A stretch of 64,000 nt of DNA from Streptomyces sp. MMG1533 (GCF_001279775.1 NZ_LGDG01000284.1:95536-159535); one strand, 5' to 3'; shown: positions 50,544-60,871, numbered from the stretch's first letter. Numbers and translations are program-made. The notes: generated by a model from the letters alone, not told the origin.

Positions 50544-51007
50544 GCCGTTTTCCTTTCGGCGTCGGCCTCGCCCAGGGCCTGGGCCGTCGCGTCCTTCCAC
50601 GCCATCCAGCTCAGCAGGGCGCACTTCACACGGGCGGGGTACTTGGAGACACCGGCGAACGCGACCGCGTCCTCCAGGATCTCCTCCATCGCGTCGTCCG
50701 GCTCGATCCGGCCCTTGGACTGCATCAGCTCCAGGAAGGTCTCCTGGATCTTCTGGGCCTCGGCGAGCTGCTTGCCGACGAGCAGCTCGTTCAGCACGGA
50801 GGCCGAGGCCTGGCTGATCGAGCAGCCCTGGCCCTCGTACGAGACGTCCTCGATCTTGTCGCCGTCGTACTTCACGCGCAGCGTGATCTCGTCGCCGCAC
50901 GTCGGGTTGACGTGGTGCACCTCGGCGTCGCCATCCCGAAGACCGCGCCCGTGCGGGTGCTTGTAGTGGTCCAGGATGACTTCCTGGTACATCGAATCAA
51001 GCTTCAC
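50540..51007 (-). CDS. sufU: SufU, Fe-S assembly sulphur acceptor
   Basis: 155 residues. Zinc/sulphur ligands in NPTCGDEITL, YEGQGCSISQASASV and RVKCALLSWMAW. Actinobacterial/Gram-positive SufU takes sulphur from SufS and passes it to SufBCD. GTG start 51007 gives MKLDSMYQEVILDHYKHP, the family's beginning. Located 15 bp after sufS. Confidence 0.93.
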   Translation of the reverse strand: MKLDSMYQEVILDHYKHPHGRGLRDGDAEVHHVNPTCGDEITLRVKYDGDKIEDVSYEGQGCSISQASASVLNELLVGKQLAEAQKIQETFLELMQSKGRIEPDDAMEEILEDAVAFAGVSKYPARVKCALLSWMAWKDATAQALGEADAERKTA

Positions 51008-51022
51008 GACTCAGCCAGCTCC

Positions 51023-52279
51023 TCAGCCGAAGAAGTTCCGTACGTGCTCCAGGCCGTCGACCAGAGCGTCGATCTCGGTCGGCGTGGAGTACAGATAGAA
51101 CGACGCTCGCGTGGTCGCAGGAATTCCGTACCGCAGGCAGACCGGCCGCGCGCAGTGGTGACCGACCCGGACCGCGATGCCCTGCTCGTCCAGGACCTGG
51201 CCCACGTCGTGCGGGTGGATGTCGCCGAGCGTGAAGGAGATCGCCGCGCCCCGGTCCTCGGCCGTGGTCGGGCCGATGATCCGCAGGTCCGGAACCTCGC
51301 CGAGCTTCTTCACCGCGTACTCGGTGAGCGCGTGCTCATGGGCGAGGATCTTGTCCATGCCGATCGAGTTCAGGTAGTCGATCGCCGCGCCCAGGCCGAC
51401 CGCCTGCGCGATCGGCGGGGTGCCCGCCTCGAACTTGTGCGGGGCGGGAGCGTACGTCGACGAGTGCATCGACACCGTCTCGATCATCTCGCCGCCGCCG
51501 AGGAACGGGGGCAGGTCCTCCAGGAGTTCCTGGCGGCCCCACAGCACGCCGATACCCGTCGGGCCGCACATCTTGTGGCCGGTGAAGGCCACGAAGTCGG
51601 CCTGGAGGGCCTGCACGTCCAGCGGCATGTGCGGCGCGGCCTGCGAGGCGTCGATGCACACCAGCGCGCCGACCTCCTGCGCGCGGCGCACTATCGCCTC
51701 GACCGGGTTGACCGTCCCGAGGATGTTGGACACCAGCACGAAGGAGACGATCTTCGTCTTCTCCGTGATGATCTCGTCGATGTTGGAGAGGTCGAGCCGG
51801 CCGTCGTCGGTCAGGCCGAACCACCTCAGCTTCGCGCCCGTGCGCTGCGCGAGCAGCTGCCACGGCACGATGTTGGAGTGGTGCTCCATCTCCGTGATGA
51901 CGATCTCGGTCTCGTGGTCCACGCGGTAGGGCTCGTCGGCCCAGCCCAGCATGTTCGCCACGAGGTTGAGCGACTCGGAGGCGTTCTTGGTGAAGATCAC
52001 CTCGTCGCGGCTCGGCGCGTTGATGAACGCGGCGACCTTGTCGCGCGCGCCCTCGTACAGCGCCGTGGCCTCCTCGGCGAGCACATGCACACCGCGGTGG
52101 ACGTTGGCGTTGTAGCGCTCGTAGTACTCGTTCAGGGCGTCGAGCACCTGGCGCGGCTTCTGCGAGGTCGCCGCGTTGTCCAGGTACACGAGCTTCCGGC
52201 CGTCGTGGACCTGGCGGTCCAGGATGGGGAAGTCCTTGCGGATCGCCTCTGTGTCGAGGAGGCCCGGCAGCTGTGTCAC
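51023..52279 (-). CDS. sufS: SufS, group II cysteine desulfurase
   Basis: 418 residues, fold type I PLP enzyme: PLP lysine in VAFTGHKMCGPTG, YLDNAATSQKP, EMEHHSNIVPWQ, and the sulphur-carrying Cys in VRVGHHCARPVCLRYG. It strips sulphur from cysteine for cluster assembly. GTG start overlaps the sufC stop (GTGA). Confidence 0.95.
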   Translation of the reverse strand: MTQLPGLLDTEAIRKDFPILDRQVHDGRKLVYLDNAATSQKPRQVLDALNEYYERYNANVHRGVHVLAEEATALYEGARDKVAAFINAPSRDEVIFTKNASESLNLVANMLGWADEPYRVDHETEIVITEMEHHSNIVPWQLLAQRTGAKLRWFGLTDDGRLDLSNIDEIITEKTKIVSFVLVSNILGTVNPVEAIVRRAQEVGALVCIDASQAAPHMPLDVQALQADFVAFTGHKMCGPTGIGVLWGRQELLEDLPPFLGGGEMIETVSMHSSTYAPAPHKFEAGTPPIAQAVGLGAAIDYLNSIGMDKILAHEHALTEYAVKKLGEVPDLRIIGPTTAEDRGAAISFTLGDIHPHDVGQVLDEQGIAVRVGHHCARPVCLRYGIPATTRASFYLYSTPTEIDALVDGLEHVRNFFG

Positions 52280-53067
52280 GCGACATCCTCCTCTGAGTTC
52301 GCTCCGCGCACGGGTCCGCCCTTCGTGTAAGCCTCGTAGCCCTCGTTCTCCAGCTTGTCGGCGAGTTCGGCGCCGCCGGACTCGACGATGCGACCGCCGG
52401 AGAAGACGTGGACGTAGTCGGGCTTGATGTAGCGCAGGATGCGCGTGTAGTGCGTGATCAGCAGGGTGCCGACCTCGCCGGTCTCACGAACGCGGTTGAC
52501 GCCCTCGGAGACGACACGGAGCGCGTCGACGTCCAGACCGGAGTCCGTCTCGTCGAGGATCGCGACCTTCGGCTTGAGCAGCTCCAGCTGGAGGATCTCG
52601 TGGCGCTTCTTCTCACCGCCGGAGAAGCCCTCGTTGACGTTGCGCTCGGCGAAGGCCGGGTCCATGTTGAGACGCTCCATGGTCTCCTTGACCTCCTTCA
52701 CCCACGTCCGCAGCTTGGGGGCCTCGCCGCGGATGGCGGTGGCGGACGTACGGAGGAAGTTGGAGACCGAGACGCCGGGGACCTCGACCGGGTACTGCAT
52801 CGCCAGGAAGAGGCCGGCACGAGCGCGCTCGTCGACCGCCATCTCCAGGACGTCCTCGCCGTCGAGGGTGACGGTGCCGCCGGTGATCGTGTACTTCGGG
52901 TGACCCGCGAGCGAGTAGGCGAGCGTCGACTTGCCGGAGCCGTTCGGGCCCATGATGGCGTGCGTCTCGCCCTGCTTCACGGTGAGGTCGACACCCTTGA
53001 GGATTTCCTTCGTGCCGTTCTCGACCTCGACGGTGACGTGCAGGTCTCGGATTTCAAGCGTTGCCAT
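52276..53067 (-). CDS. sufC: SufC, Fe-S assembly ATPase
   Basis: 263 residues, ABC ATPase: Walker A GPNGSGKSTL, signature GFSGGEKKRHEI, Walker B VAILDETDSGLDVDAL, and H-loop LLITHYTRIL. It drives the SufBD scaffold by ATP hydrolysis in the cytosol. Lies 7 bp after the Rieske gene. Confidence 0.95.
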   Translation of the reverse strand: MATLEIRDLHVTVEVENGTKEILKGVDLTVKQGETHAIMGPNGSGKSTLAYSLAGHPKYTITGGTVTLDGEDVLEMAVDERARAGLFLAMQYPVEVPGVSVSNFLRTSATAIRGEAPKLRTWVKEVKETMERLNMDPAFAERNVNEGFSGGEKKRHEILQLELLKPKVAILDETDSGLDVDALRVVSEGVNRVRETGEVGTLLITHYTRILRYIKPDYVHVFSGGRIVESGGAELADKLENEGYEAYTKGGPVRGANSEEDVA

Positions 53068-53074
53068 GGGTGCC

Positions 53075-53404
53075 TCAGGACTCCTGGGTGAGGGAGACGA
53101 GCACGTCGTCCCCTTCGATCTTTACGGGGTATACGGGGACGGGGCGCGTCGCGGGTAGGCCGGACGGCTTGCCGGTGCGGAGGTCGAAGCTGGAGCCGTG
53201 CAGCCAGCACTCGATCTGGCAGTCCTCCACCTCGCCCTCGGAGAGCGAGACGTTCGCGTGCGAGCAGATGTCGTGGATCGCGAACACCTCCCCCTCGGTC
53301 TGCACGACCGAGACCGGCGTGCCGTCGAGTTCCACCCGCTTCGGGGTGTCCTCCTCCAGCTCGCTCAGCCCACAGACGCGTACGAACGTCGAAGAGGCAG
53401 TCAT
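53075..53404 (-). CDS. Rieske [2Fe-2S] ferredoxin of the suf operon
   Basis: 109 residues with the Rieske ligands ICSHANVSL and CQIECWLHGSSFD (Cys-X-His and Cys-X2-His). ATGA overlap with sufD. Often annotated as a dioxygenase ferredoxin subunit, but in actinobacterial suf operons it has a constant place between sufD and sufC, so a role as electron donor or cluster acceptor in assembly is more likely. Confidence 0.9.
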   Translation of the reverse strand: MTASSTFVRVCGLSELEEDTPKRVELDGTPVSVVQTEGEVFAIHDICSHANVSLSEGEVEDCQIECWLHGSSFDLRTGKPSGLPATRPVPVYPVKIEGDDVLVSLTQES

Positions 53405-54585
53405 CAGACCGACGCCTCCAGCTCCTCGTCGATCTTCACGAGAAGGCGCTCTTCGATGTCGTCGACACCGATCTGCTGGACGAGTTCGGCGAAGAAGCCG
53501 CGGACCACCAGGCGACGGGCCTCGTCGGCCGGGATACCGCGGGCCATCAGGTAGAAGAGCTGCTCGTCGTCGAAGCGGCCGGTGGCGCTGGCATGTCCCG
53601 CGCCGACGATCTCGCCGGTCTCGATTTCGAGATTCGGCACGGAGTCGACACGGGCGCCGTCGGTCAGAACCAGGTTGCGGTTCATCTCGTACGTGTCCGT
53701 GCCCTCGGCCTTGGCCTCGATGAGCACGTCGCCGATCCACACCGCGTGGGCGCCCTCACCCTGGAGCGCGCCCTTGTAGGCCACGTTCGACTTGCAGTGC
53801 GGGGTGTTGTGGTCGACCAGGAGGCGGTGCTCCTGGTGCTGGCCGGCGTCCGTGAAGTACAGGCCGAAGAGCTCGGCCTCGCCACCGGTGCCGGCGTAGG
53901 CGACGCGCGGGTGCAGGCGCACGAGGTCGCCGCCGAAGGTGACCACGAACGACTTGAACGTGGCGTCCCGGCCGATCAGCGCGTTGTGCTGGGCCACGTG
54001 CACGGCCTTGTCGTCCCAGTCCTGGACGGAGACGACGGTCAGCTTGGCACCGTCGCCCAGGATGTAGTCGACGTTGGCGGCGAGTACCGCGTCACCGGTG
54101 TGGTCGATGACGACGACGGCCTCGGCGAAGGCTCCCAGTTCGACGACCTGGTGGCCGTAGGCGACCCCGCCCTCACCGTGCACGGCGATGCGGATCGGCT
54201 CGGTGAGCACCGTCTCCTTGGGGACGGTGACGACACCCGCCTTCTCGAACGCCGAGTACGCCTGGGCGGCGACGCGGTCCACCGGGGTGCCGGCCCTGCC
54301 GAGCCGGGCGTCGTCACGGCCGACGAGCTCGACGACGACGCCCTCGGGGGCGTCGACGGCGATCTTCAGGCCGTCGCCGGTGGCGACCGCGGTGCCGTCG
54401 TGCAGCCCGCGCAGCCGCTCCAGCGGGGTGAACCGCCACTCCTCCTCGCGGCCGTGCGGGACCGGGAAGTCCTGCACGTCGAAGGAGGGGGGCGCGCTCA
54501 TGCGCGTGGCGACGGTGGACTCGGCGGCCACCGCGATCTGGCCGGCGGTGGTGGACCCCACCGGGATGTTCTGAGCCTCAGCCAT
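53404..54585 (-). CDS. sufD: SufD, scaffold subunit
   Basis: 393 residues of the SufB/SufD fold: DFPVPHGREEEWRFTPLERL at the start, a beta-helical centre (FKSFVVTFGGDLVRLHPRVA, LFGLYFTDAGQHQEHRLLVD) and ATGRFDDEQLFYLMARGIPA with VVRGFFAELVQQI near the end. It pairs with SufB and SufC as SufBC2D. Lies 61 bp after sufB. Confidence 0.94.
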   Translation of the reverse strand: MAEAQNIPVGSTTAGQIAVAAESTVATRMSAPPSFDVQDFPVPHGREEEWRFTPLERLRGLHDGTAVATGDGLKIAVDAPEGVVVELVGRDDARLGRAGTPVDRVAAQAYSAFEKAGVVTVPKETVLTEPIRIAVHGEGGVAYGHQVVELGAFAEAVVVIDHTGDAVLAANVDYILGDGAKLTVVSVQDWDDKAVHVAQHNALIGRDATFKSFVVTFGGDLVRLHPRVAYAGTGGEAELFGLYFTDAGQHQEHRLLVDHNTPHCKSNVAYKGALQGEGAHAVWIGDVLIEAKAEGTDTYEMNRNLVLTDGARVDSVPNLEIETGEIVGAGHASATGRFDDEQLFYLMARGIPADEARRLVVRGFFAELVQQIGVDDIEERLLVKIDEELEASV

Positions 54586-54646
54586 GGCTGTCGGTCTGCT
54601 CTCTTCCTACGTCAGAAATTCGCTGCTGCCTGTGGTGCGGCGGGTC

Positions 54647-56068
54647 TTAACCGACCGCGCCTTCCATCTGCAGCTCGATCAGCCGGTTGAGCTCCAGGGC
54701 GTACTCCATGGGCAGCTCCTTCGCGATCGGCTCGACGAAGCCACGCACGATCATGGCCATCGCCTCGAACTCGGTCAGACCACGGCTCATCAGGTAGAAG
54801 AGCTGGTCCTCGGAGACCTTGGAGACGGTCGCCTCGTGCCCCATGGACACGTCGTCCTCGCGGACGTCCACGTACGGGTACGTGTCGGAGCGGGAGATGG
54901 TGTCCACGAGCAGCGCGTCGCACAGCACGTTCGACTTGGAGCCGTGGGCACCCTCGCCGATCTCGACGAGACCACGGTAGGACGTACGACCGCCACCGCG
55001 CGCCACCGACTTGGAGACGATGTTGGAGGAGGTGTTCGGCGCCATGTGGACCATCTTGGAGCCGGCGTCCTGGTGCTGCCCCTCGCCCGCGAAGGCGATG
55101 GAGAGGGTCTCGCCCTTGGCGTGCTCGCCCATCAGGTAGACGGCCGGGTACTTCATCGTCACCTTGGAGCCGATGTTGCCGTCGATCCACTCCATGGTCG
55201 CGCCCTCGTACGCCACGGCGCGCTTGGTGACCAGGTTGTAGACGTTGTTCGACCAGTTCTGGATGGTCGTGTAACGGCAGCGGGCGTTCTTCTTGACGAT
55301 GATCTCGACCACGGCGCTGTGCAGCGAGTCCGACTTGTAGATCGGGGCCGTACAACCCTCGACGTAGTGCACGTAGGCACCCTCGTCGACGATGATCAGG
55401 GTCCGCTCGAACTGGCCCATGTTCTCCGTGTTGATGCGGAAGTAGGCCTGGAGCGGGATCTCGACATGCACGCCCGGCGGCACGTAGATGAAGGAGCCAC
55501 CCGACCACACGGCGGTGTTCAGGGAGGCGAACTTGTTGTCACCGACCGGGATGACGGTCCCGAAGTACTCCTTGAAGAGCTCCGGGTGCTCCTTCAGGGC
55601 CGTGTCGGTGTCGAGGAAGATGACGCCCTGCTCCTCCAGGTCCTCGCGGATCTGGTGGTAGACGACCTCGGACTCGTACTGGGCCGCGACACCGGCGACG
55701 AGGCGCTGCTTCTCCGCCTCGGGGATGCCGAGCTTGTCGTACGTGTTCTTGATGTCCTCGGGCAGGTCCTCCCAGGACTCCGCCTGCTTCTCCGTGGAGC
55801 GTACGAAGTACTTGATGTTGTCGAAGTCGATGCCCGACAGGTCCGAGCCCCAGTTCGGCATGGGCTTCTTGCCGAACAGGCGCAGGCCCTTGAGGCGGAG
55901 CTTGGTCATCCACTCCGGCTCGGACTTCTTCGCCGAGATGTCGCGGACGACGTCCTCGTTGATGCCGCGCTTGGCAGAGGCGCCGGCCGTGTCGGAGTCG
56001 GCCCAGCCGTATTCGTACTTACCCAGGCCCTCGAGTTCGGGGTGGGCAGTCTCCGTGGGGAGAGTCAT
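54647..56068 (-). CDS. sufB: SufB, Fe-S cluster scaffold
   Basis: 473 residues, the best conserved suf protein: [73 protein letters not shown] (cluster-site Cys), [20 protein letters not shown], and [23 protein letters not shown] overlap with sufR, so the operon is sufR-B-D-Rieske-C-S-U-T. Confidence 0.96.
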   Translation of the reverse strand: MTLPTETAHPELEGLGKYEYGWADSDTAGASAKRGINEDVVRDISAKKSEPEWMTKLRLKGLRLFGKKPMPNWGSDLSGIDFDNIKYFVRSTEKQAESWEDLPEDIKNTYDKLGIPEAEKQRLVAGVAAQYESEVVYHQIREDLEEQGVIFLDTDTALKEHPELFKEYFGTVIPVGDNKFASLNTAVWSGGSFIYVPPGVHVEIPLQAYFRINTENMGQFERTLIIVDEGAYVHYVEGCTAPIYKSDSLHSAVVEIIVKKNARCRYTTIQNWSNNVYNLVTKRAVAYEGATMEWIDGNIGSKVTMKYPAVYLMGEHAKGETLSIAFAGEGQHQDAGSKMVHMAPNTSSNIVSKSVARGGGRTSYRGLVEIGEGAHGSKSNVLCDALLVDTISRSDTYPYVDVREDDVSMGHEATVSKVSEDQLFYLMSRGLTEFEAMAMIVRGFVEPIAKELPMEYALELNRLIELQMEGAVG

Positions 56069-56808
56069 GCGGGGTTCCTCCCGGCCGTGCTTGCAGATGC
56101 GATATCAGTGGTGTGGGAAATCTTGGGGATGAACGTCGTGCAGACGCCGTCGCCGTGCGCGATGGTCGCCAGTCGCTGGACGTGCGTGCCGAGCAGCTGG
56201 GAGAAGATCTCGGTCTCCGCTTCGCAGAGCTGCGGGAACTTTTCCGCGACGTGGGCCACCGGGCAGTGGTGCTGGCAGAGCTGCTCGCCGACCGGTGCGC
56301 TTCGCGCCGTAGCAGCGTACCCGTCCGCGCTCAGGGCCTTGGCCAGCGCTTCGGTCCGTTCTTCGGGCGCGGCGGCCTCGATGGCCTTGCGGTAGGCGGT
56401 GGCCTGCTCGGCGATCCTGGCGCGGGCGAAGGCGACGACCGCCTCGTCCCCGCCGAACCGATCCTGGATCCAGCGCAGGGCGTCCGTGGCGAGCTTGTCG
56501 TAGGACTGGTCGAAGGCGTCACGGCCGCAGTCCGTGAGCGCGAAGACCTTGGCGGGCCGGCCGCGCGTCCGCGCTCCGTACACCCGCTGCTCGCGCGCTT
56601 CCACGACGTCGTCGGCGACCAGGGCGTCCAGATGCCGGCGTACGGCCGCCGGGGTGAGCCCCAGGCGTCCAGCCAGCTCGGTCACGGTCGACGGCCCGTG
56701 GTCCAGGATGGACCGCGCGACCCGGTTGCGCGTCGAGCGCTCACCGGTCGCTAGCTCCTCCTGCGGGGCCCCCGTGGGGGTCTCCCGAGCCTCGCCGACG
56801 TTTTTCAC
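56065..56808 (-). CDS. sufR: SufR, Fe-S-sensing repressor of suf
   Basis: 247 residues from GTG 56808. Winged HTH at about 22-90 ([40 protein letters not shown]) and a C-terminal cysteine cluster [20 protein letters not shown] followed by LC, which holds a [4Fe-4S]-type cluster in known SufR. It represses suf when clusters are plentiful. The operator CAAC-N6-GTTG touches its start codon. An earlier in-frame ATG at 56880 is less likely. Confidence 0.92.
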   Translation of the reverse strand: MKNVGEARETPTGAPQEELATGERSTRNRVARSILDHGPSTVTELAGRLGLTPAAVRRHLDALVADDVVEAREQRVYGARTRGRPAKVFALTDCGRDAFDQSYDKLATDALRWIQDRFGGDEAVVAFARARIAEQATAYRKAIEAAAPEERTEALAKALSADGYAATARSAPVGEQLCQHHCPVAHVAEKFPQLCEAETEIFSQLLGTHVQRLATIAHGDGVCTTFIPKISHTTDIASASTAGRNPA

Positions 56809-56821
56809 AACGCCATTGTTG
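56808..56821 (-). promoter_or_regulatory. SufR operator CAAC-N6-GTTG
   Basis: CAAC (56808-56811) and GTTG (56818-56821) with a 6-bp centre match the CAAC-N6-GTTG site established for cyanobacterial SufR. It overlaps the last base of the GTG start, implying a leaderless or very short leader and direct occlusion. Confidence 0.65.
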
Positions 56822-56879
56822 CGTAATTCCTCTGAGGCAGGCAAGCCGTGCCCGAACCACCGGGCGGTGCCCTGCGTCA

Positions 56880-56895
56880 CTTAGGTTTACCTAAG
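56880..56895. promoter_or_regulatory. 16-bp palindrome resembling iron-box half-sites
   Basis: CTTAGGT-TT-ACCTAAG is a perfect dyad midway between sufR and the divergent aac-like gene. TTAGGT/ACCTAA are the outer arms of DtxR-type iron boxes, but here the centre is 2 bp instead of about 7, so it is not a canonical site. Confidence 0.45.
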
Positions 56896-56969
56896 CTGAC
56901 CTGCGCAAACGATCTTTGATCGATCAAATCGGTGGCGCCGGAGACCTCGGTCCGGGACACTCCGGAACC

Positions 56970-57767
56970 ATGCCCACACCCCCTCCCACCGGCCCTCTTG
57001 TCACCCGCGACACCATCGCGGCCCAGCTGCGCCAACTGGGTGTCGAACCAGGCGAAACCCTCCTCGTCCACTCCTCTCTCAGCTCGCTCGGCTGGGTCTG
57101 CGGAGGAGCCGTGGCAGTCGTCCAAGGAGTGCTCGACGCGCTCGGTCCGGACGGCACCCTGGTGGTCCCCACGCAGTCCGGCGACCTCTCGGACCCGGCA
57201 CACTGGGCGAACCCGCCGGTGCCCGAGGCCTGGTGGGAGACGATCCGGGCCACCATGCCCGGGTACGACCCCCACGTCACCCCCAGCCGCGGAGTCGGCG
57301 TGATCCCGGAGACCGTACGGACCTGGCCGGGCGCCCTGCGCAGCGCGCACCCCCAGACCTCGTTCGCGGCGCTCGGCCCGCGCGCGGCGGAGGTGACCGA
57401 GGGACACGGCACCGACTGCCGGCTCGGCGAGCACAGCCCCCTGGCCCGCCTGGAGTCACTCGACGCCCGGGTGCTCCTGCTGGGCGCCGGCTACGACGCC
57501 TGCACCGGCTTCCACCTGGCCGAGTACCGCATACCGGCCCCGCGCGTGAAGGTGGGCCGCCCCGGACCGACGGGCTGGGAGGTGGTGACCGAGGTGTCGA
57601 TCGACTCGGACCGGTTCGACGAGCTGGGGTACGACTTCGAGCGCGACCGTCCCGTCGTACGCGGAAAGGTGGGCGCGGCCGACGTACGGCTGTTCCCCTT
57701 GGCGGACGCGGTGGCCTACGCGGAGCGGTGGCTGGCGGTGCACCGGTCGCGTGAGGACGAGGTCTGA
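56970..57767 (+). CDS. Aminoglycoside N(3)-acetyltransferase-family protein
   Basis: 265 residues of the antibiotic_NAT fold: LLVHSSLSSLGWVCGGAVAV, TLVVPTQSGDLSD, YDPHVTPSRGVGVIPETVRT, RSAHPQTSFAALGP and GYDACTGFHLAEYR. Family members acetylate the 3-amino group of 2-deoxystreptamine drugs with acetyl-CoA. Streptomyces often carries such genes without an aminoglycoside cluster, so real substrate and resistance are uncertain. ATG 56970 chosen as the first with the family's start. Confidence 0.88.
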   Translation: MPTPPPTGPLVTRDTIAAQLRQLGVEPGETLLVHSSLSSLGWVCGGAVAVVQGVLDALGPDGTLVVPTQSGDLSDPAHWANPPVPEAWWETIRATMPGYDPHVTPSRGVGVIPETVRTWPGALRSAHPQTSFAALGPRAAEVTEGHGTDCRLGEHSPLARLESLDARVLLLGAGYDACTGFHLAEYRIPAPRVKVGRPGPTGWEVVTEVSIDSDRFDELGYDFERDRPVVRGKVGAADVRLFPLADAVAYAERWLAVHRSREDEV

Positions 57768-57844
57768 GGCCCCGCCCGGGGCGGAGGTGGAGATCTCGCA
57801 CCCGCCGGTCTGGGCCGCCGATCGCGAACCTAGACTCTGGACCC

Positions 57845-58764
<920 letters not shown>

Positions 58765-58768
<4 letters not shown>

Positions 58769-58860
58769 TTCCGGCTGACACACGGATCTGCCGGGGGTCC
58801 GGGGGTCGTCCCCCGGGAAGGCACGGCTTGGAGCTCACGGGCAAGGAGCTGCGCTCATGA
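58765..58860 (+). CDS. Coupled mini-ORF, copy 1 (31 residues)
   Basis: Starts at the ATGA that contains the ATPase stop, runs 31 codons (MIPADTRICRGSGGRPPG...), and ends with LELTGKELRS, a copy of the ATPase C-terminus, whose TGA again forms ATGA with the next copy. The middle contains a CCGGGGG-TCGT-CCCCCGG hairpin. Seen directly; peptide function unknown. Confidence 0.5.
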
Positions 58861-58952
58861 TTCCGGCTCACACACGGATCTGCCGGGGGTCCGGGGGTCG
58901 TCCCCCGGGAAGGCACAGCTTGGAGCTCACGGGCAAGGAGCTGCGCTCATGA
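58857..58952 (+). CDS. Coupled mini-ORF, copy 2 (31 residues)
   Basis: Second 92-bp repeat; differs from copy 1 by D5H and G21S. Same ATGA junctions at both ends and same hairpin. The reading frame is kept open in each unit although 92 is not a multiple of three, because each unit restarts. Confidence 0.5.
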   Translation: MIPAHTRICRGSGGRPPGRHSLELTGKELRS

Positions 58953-59044
58953 TTCCGGCTCACACACGGACCTGCCGGGGGCCCGGGGGTCGTCCCCCGG
59001 GAAGGCACGGCTTGGAGCTCACGGGCAAGGAGCTGCGTTCATGA
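58949..59044 (+). CDS. Coupled mini-ORF, copy 3 (31 residues)
   Basis: Third 92-bp repeat; substitutions I8T and S12P against copy 2. Its TGA (59042-59044) overlaps the ATG of the permease gene, so ribosomes finishing here could restart on the permease. Confidence 0.5.
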   Translation: MIPAHTRTCRGPGGRPPGRHGLELTGKELRS

Positions 59045-59817
59045 CCACCGCCGCCACGGGCGCGTACGCCCCGAAGCCGGGGGCCGCGCCCCTCCCCCGC
59101 ATGATCGCCGCCCAGGCCGCGCTCGAGACGAAGATGCTGCTGCGCAACGGCGAGCAACTGCTGCTCACCGTGGTCATCCCCACGCTGCTGCTGGTGCTGT
59201 TCAGTTCGGTGGACATCGTCGACACGGGCGCGGGCGAGGCCGTCGACTTCCTGACCCCCGGCGTCCTCGCGCTCGCCGTGATGTCGACGGCGTTCACCGG
59301 GCAGGCCATCGCCACGGGCTTCGAGCGCCGGTACGGCGTCCTGAAGCGCCTGGCCTCCTCCCCGCTGCCCCGCTGGGGCCTGATGGCCGCGAAGACGCTG
59401 GCCGTGCTGGTCACGGAGGTCCTCCAGGTCGTCCTGCTGACGGTGATCGCCTTCGCCCTGGGCTGGTCGCCGCATGGCAACCCCTTCGCCGTGCTGCTTC
59501 TGCTGGTCCTCGGCACGGCCGCCTTCTCGGGGCTCGGCCTGCTGATGGCGGGCACGCTGAAGGCGGAGGCCACGCTGGGCGCCGCCAACCTGGTCTTCCT
59601 GCTGCTCCTGGTGGGCGGCGGGGTGATCGTGCCGCTGGACAAGTTCCCCGCCGGCGCCCAGGACGTGCTCGGGCTGCTGCCGATCTCGGCCCTGTCGGAC
59701 GGGCTTCGGGACGTGCTTCAGCACGGCGCCGGGATGCCGTGGGCCGACCTGGGGATCCTCGCAGTGTGGGCGGTCGTGGGGCTGGCCGCCGCGGGGCGCT
59801 TCTTCCGTTGGGAGTAA
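59041..59817 (+). CDS. ABC-2-type exporter permease (DrrB-like)
   Basis: 258 residues, six helices (LLLTVVIPTLLLVLF, VLALAVMSTAFTGQAIATGF, LAVLVTEVLQVVLLTVIAFA and others), with ERRYGVLKRLASSPLPRWGL, the family's cytoplasmic loop. It forms an exporter with the ATPase at 57845. ATG 59041 overlaps the last mini-ORF stop. Confidence 0.9.
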   Translation: MTTAATGAYAPKPGAAPLPRMIAAQAALETKMLLRNGEQLLLTVVIPTLLLVLFSSVDIVDTGAGEAVDFLTPGVLALAVMSTAFTGQAIATGFERRYGVLKRLASSPLPRWGLMAAKTLAVLVTEVLQVVLLTVIAFALGWSPHGNPFAVLLLLVLGTAAFSGLGLLMAGTLKAEATLGAANLVFLLLLVGGGVIVPLDKFPAGAQDVLGLLPISALSDGLRDVLQHGAGMPWADLGILAVWAVVGLAAAGRFFRWE

Positions 59818-59872
59818 GCCCGCGAGGGACCCTCGTGAAAGCGTGCACAAGCGGTCCCCCTACGATGGGCGC

Positions 59873-60871
59873 GTGCCAAACGTGACCCGCGCCGACGCCG
59901 TAGCGGCCGTCCGCAACCCGCTCGCCTTCATCGCCGAACGCTGGACCCCGACCCCCCGGACGGTCCAGCGGGCGGCGCTCGCCGCGCTCGTCATGTCGGT
60001 GGTGATCGTGGTCACCGGCGGGGCGGTACGGCTCACCGGATCCGGGCTCGGCTGTCCGACCTGGCCCAAGTGCACCGCCGACTCGCTCACCGCCACCAGC
60101 GCGATGGGCTTCCACGGCGCCATCGAGTTCGGCAACCGCATGCTGACGTACGTGCTGTGCGCGGCGGTCGGCTGGGCGATCATCGCCGCGCGCGCCGAGA
60201 AGCCGTCCCGACGCGGCCTGACCCGGCTGGGCTGGGCACAGTTCTGGGTCGTGATGAGCAACGCGGTCCTCGGCGGCATCGTGGTCCTCGTCGGCCTCAA
60301 CCCGTACACGGTCGCGGCGCACTTCGTGGCGACGTCCGCCCTGATCGCGATCGCCACGGTGATGTGGCAGCGCACCCGGGAGGGTGACGGAACGCCGCGC
60401 CCGCTGGTCGGCAAGTCCGTGCAGCAACTGGTGTGGTTCCTGGTCGCCGCCTCCGTCCTGCTGATCCTGGTCGGCACGGTCGTGACCGGCGCGGGACCGC
60501 ACGCGGGCGACTCCAGCGAGGTCGAGCGGATGCCGCTCGACTGGGAGACCGTCAGCAAGGTGCACGCGGTGCTGGCCTGGATCGTGGTGTCGCTGACGTT
60601 CGCCCTGTGGTTCGTCCTCAAGGCGGTCGACGCCCCGAAGGGCCCGCTGGGCCGCACCCGCGACCTCTTCCTGATCCTGCTCGCGCAGGGCGTCATCGGC
60701 TACGTCCAGTACTTCACCGACCTTCCCGAGATCCTCGTCGGCCTGCACATGCTCGGCTCGGCCCTGGTGTGGATCGCGGTACTGCGCGTGCTGCTGGCCC
60801 TGCGGGAGCGGCCGCAGGCGTCGGCCGATGTGCCGGGGCCTTCGAGCGAGCCGACGCTGACCCGGGCTTAG
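59873..60871 (+). CDS. ctaA: Haem A synthase (COX15/CtaA)
   Basis: 332 residues, eight helices. Haem-ligand histidines sit in MGFHGAIEFGNRMLTYV, NPYTVAAHFVATSA, SKVHAVLAWIVVSL and VGLHMLGSALVWI; the motif GGAVRLTGSGLGCPTWPKC carries the conserved Cys pair. It oxidises haem O to haem A for cytochrome aa3 oxidase. GTG 59873 is used: TACGAT (59861-59866) ends 6 nt before it and looks like the -10, so the mRNA is probably leaderless. Its partner ctaB is at 62564. Confidence 0.9.
   Translation: MPNVTRADAVAAVRNPLAFIAERWTPTPRTVQRAALAALVMSVVIVVTGGAVRLTGSGLGCPTWPKCTADSLTATSAMGFHGAIEFGNRMLTYVLCAAVGWAIIAARAEKPSRRGLTRLGWAQFWVVMSNAVLGGIVVLVGLNPYTVAAHFVATSALIAIATVMWQRTREGDGTPRPLVGKSVQQLVWFLVAASVLLILVGTVVTGAGPHAGDSSEVERMPLDWETVSKVHAVLAWIVVSLTFALWFVLKAVDAPKGPLGRTRDLFLILLAQGVIGYVQYFTDLPEILVGLHMLGSALVWIAVLRVLLALRERPQASADVPGPSSEPTLTRA

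Noticed and set aside
54584..56395. Long plus-strand open frame (603 codons) opposite sufB/sufR
   Set aside because: Shadow of sufB caused by GC-biased third positions; composition is Val/Asp/Gly/Arg-rich without any domain, and sufB on the other strand is unmistakable.
56880..56895. Canonical DmdR/IdeR iron box
   Set aside because: Half-sites TTAGGT/ACCTAA are right but the centre is 2 bp rather than about 7, so it is kept only as an iron-box-like palindrome.
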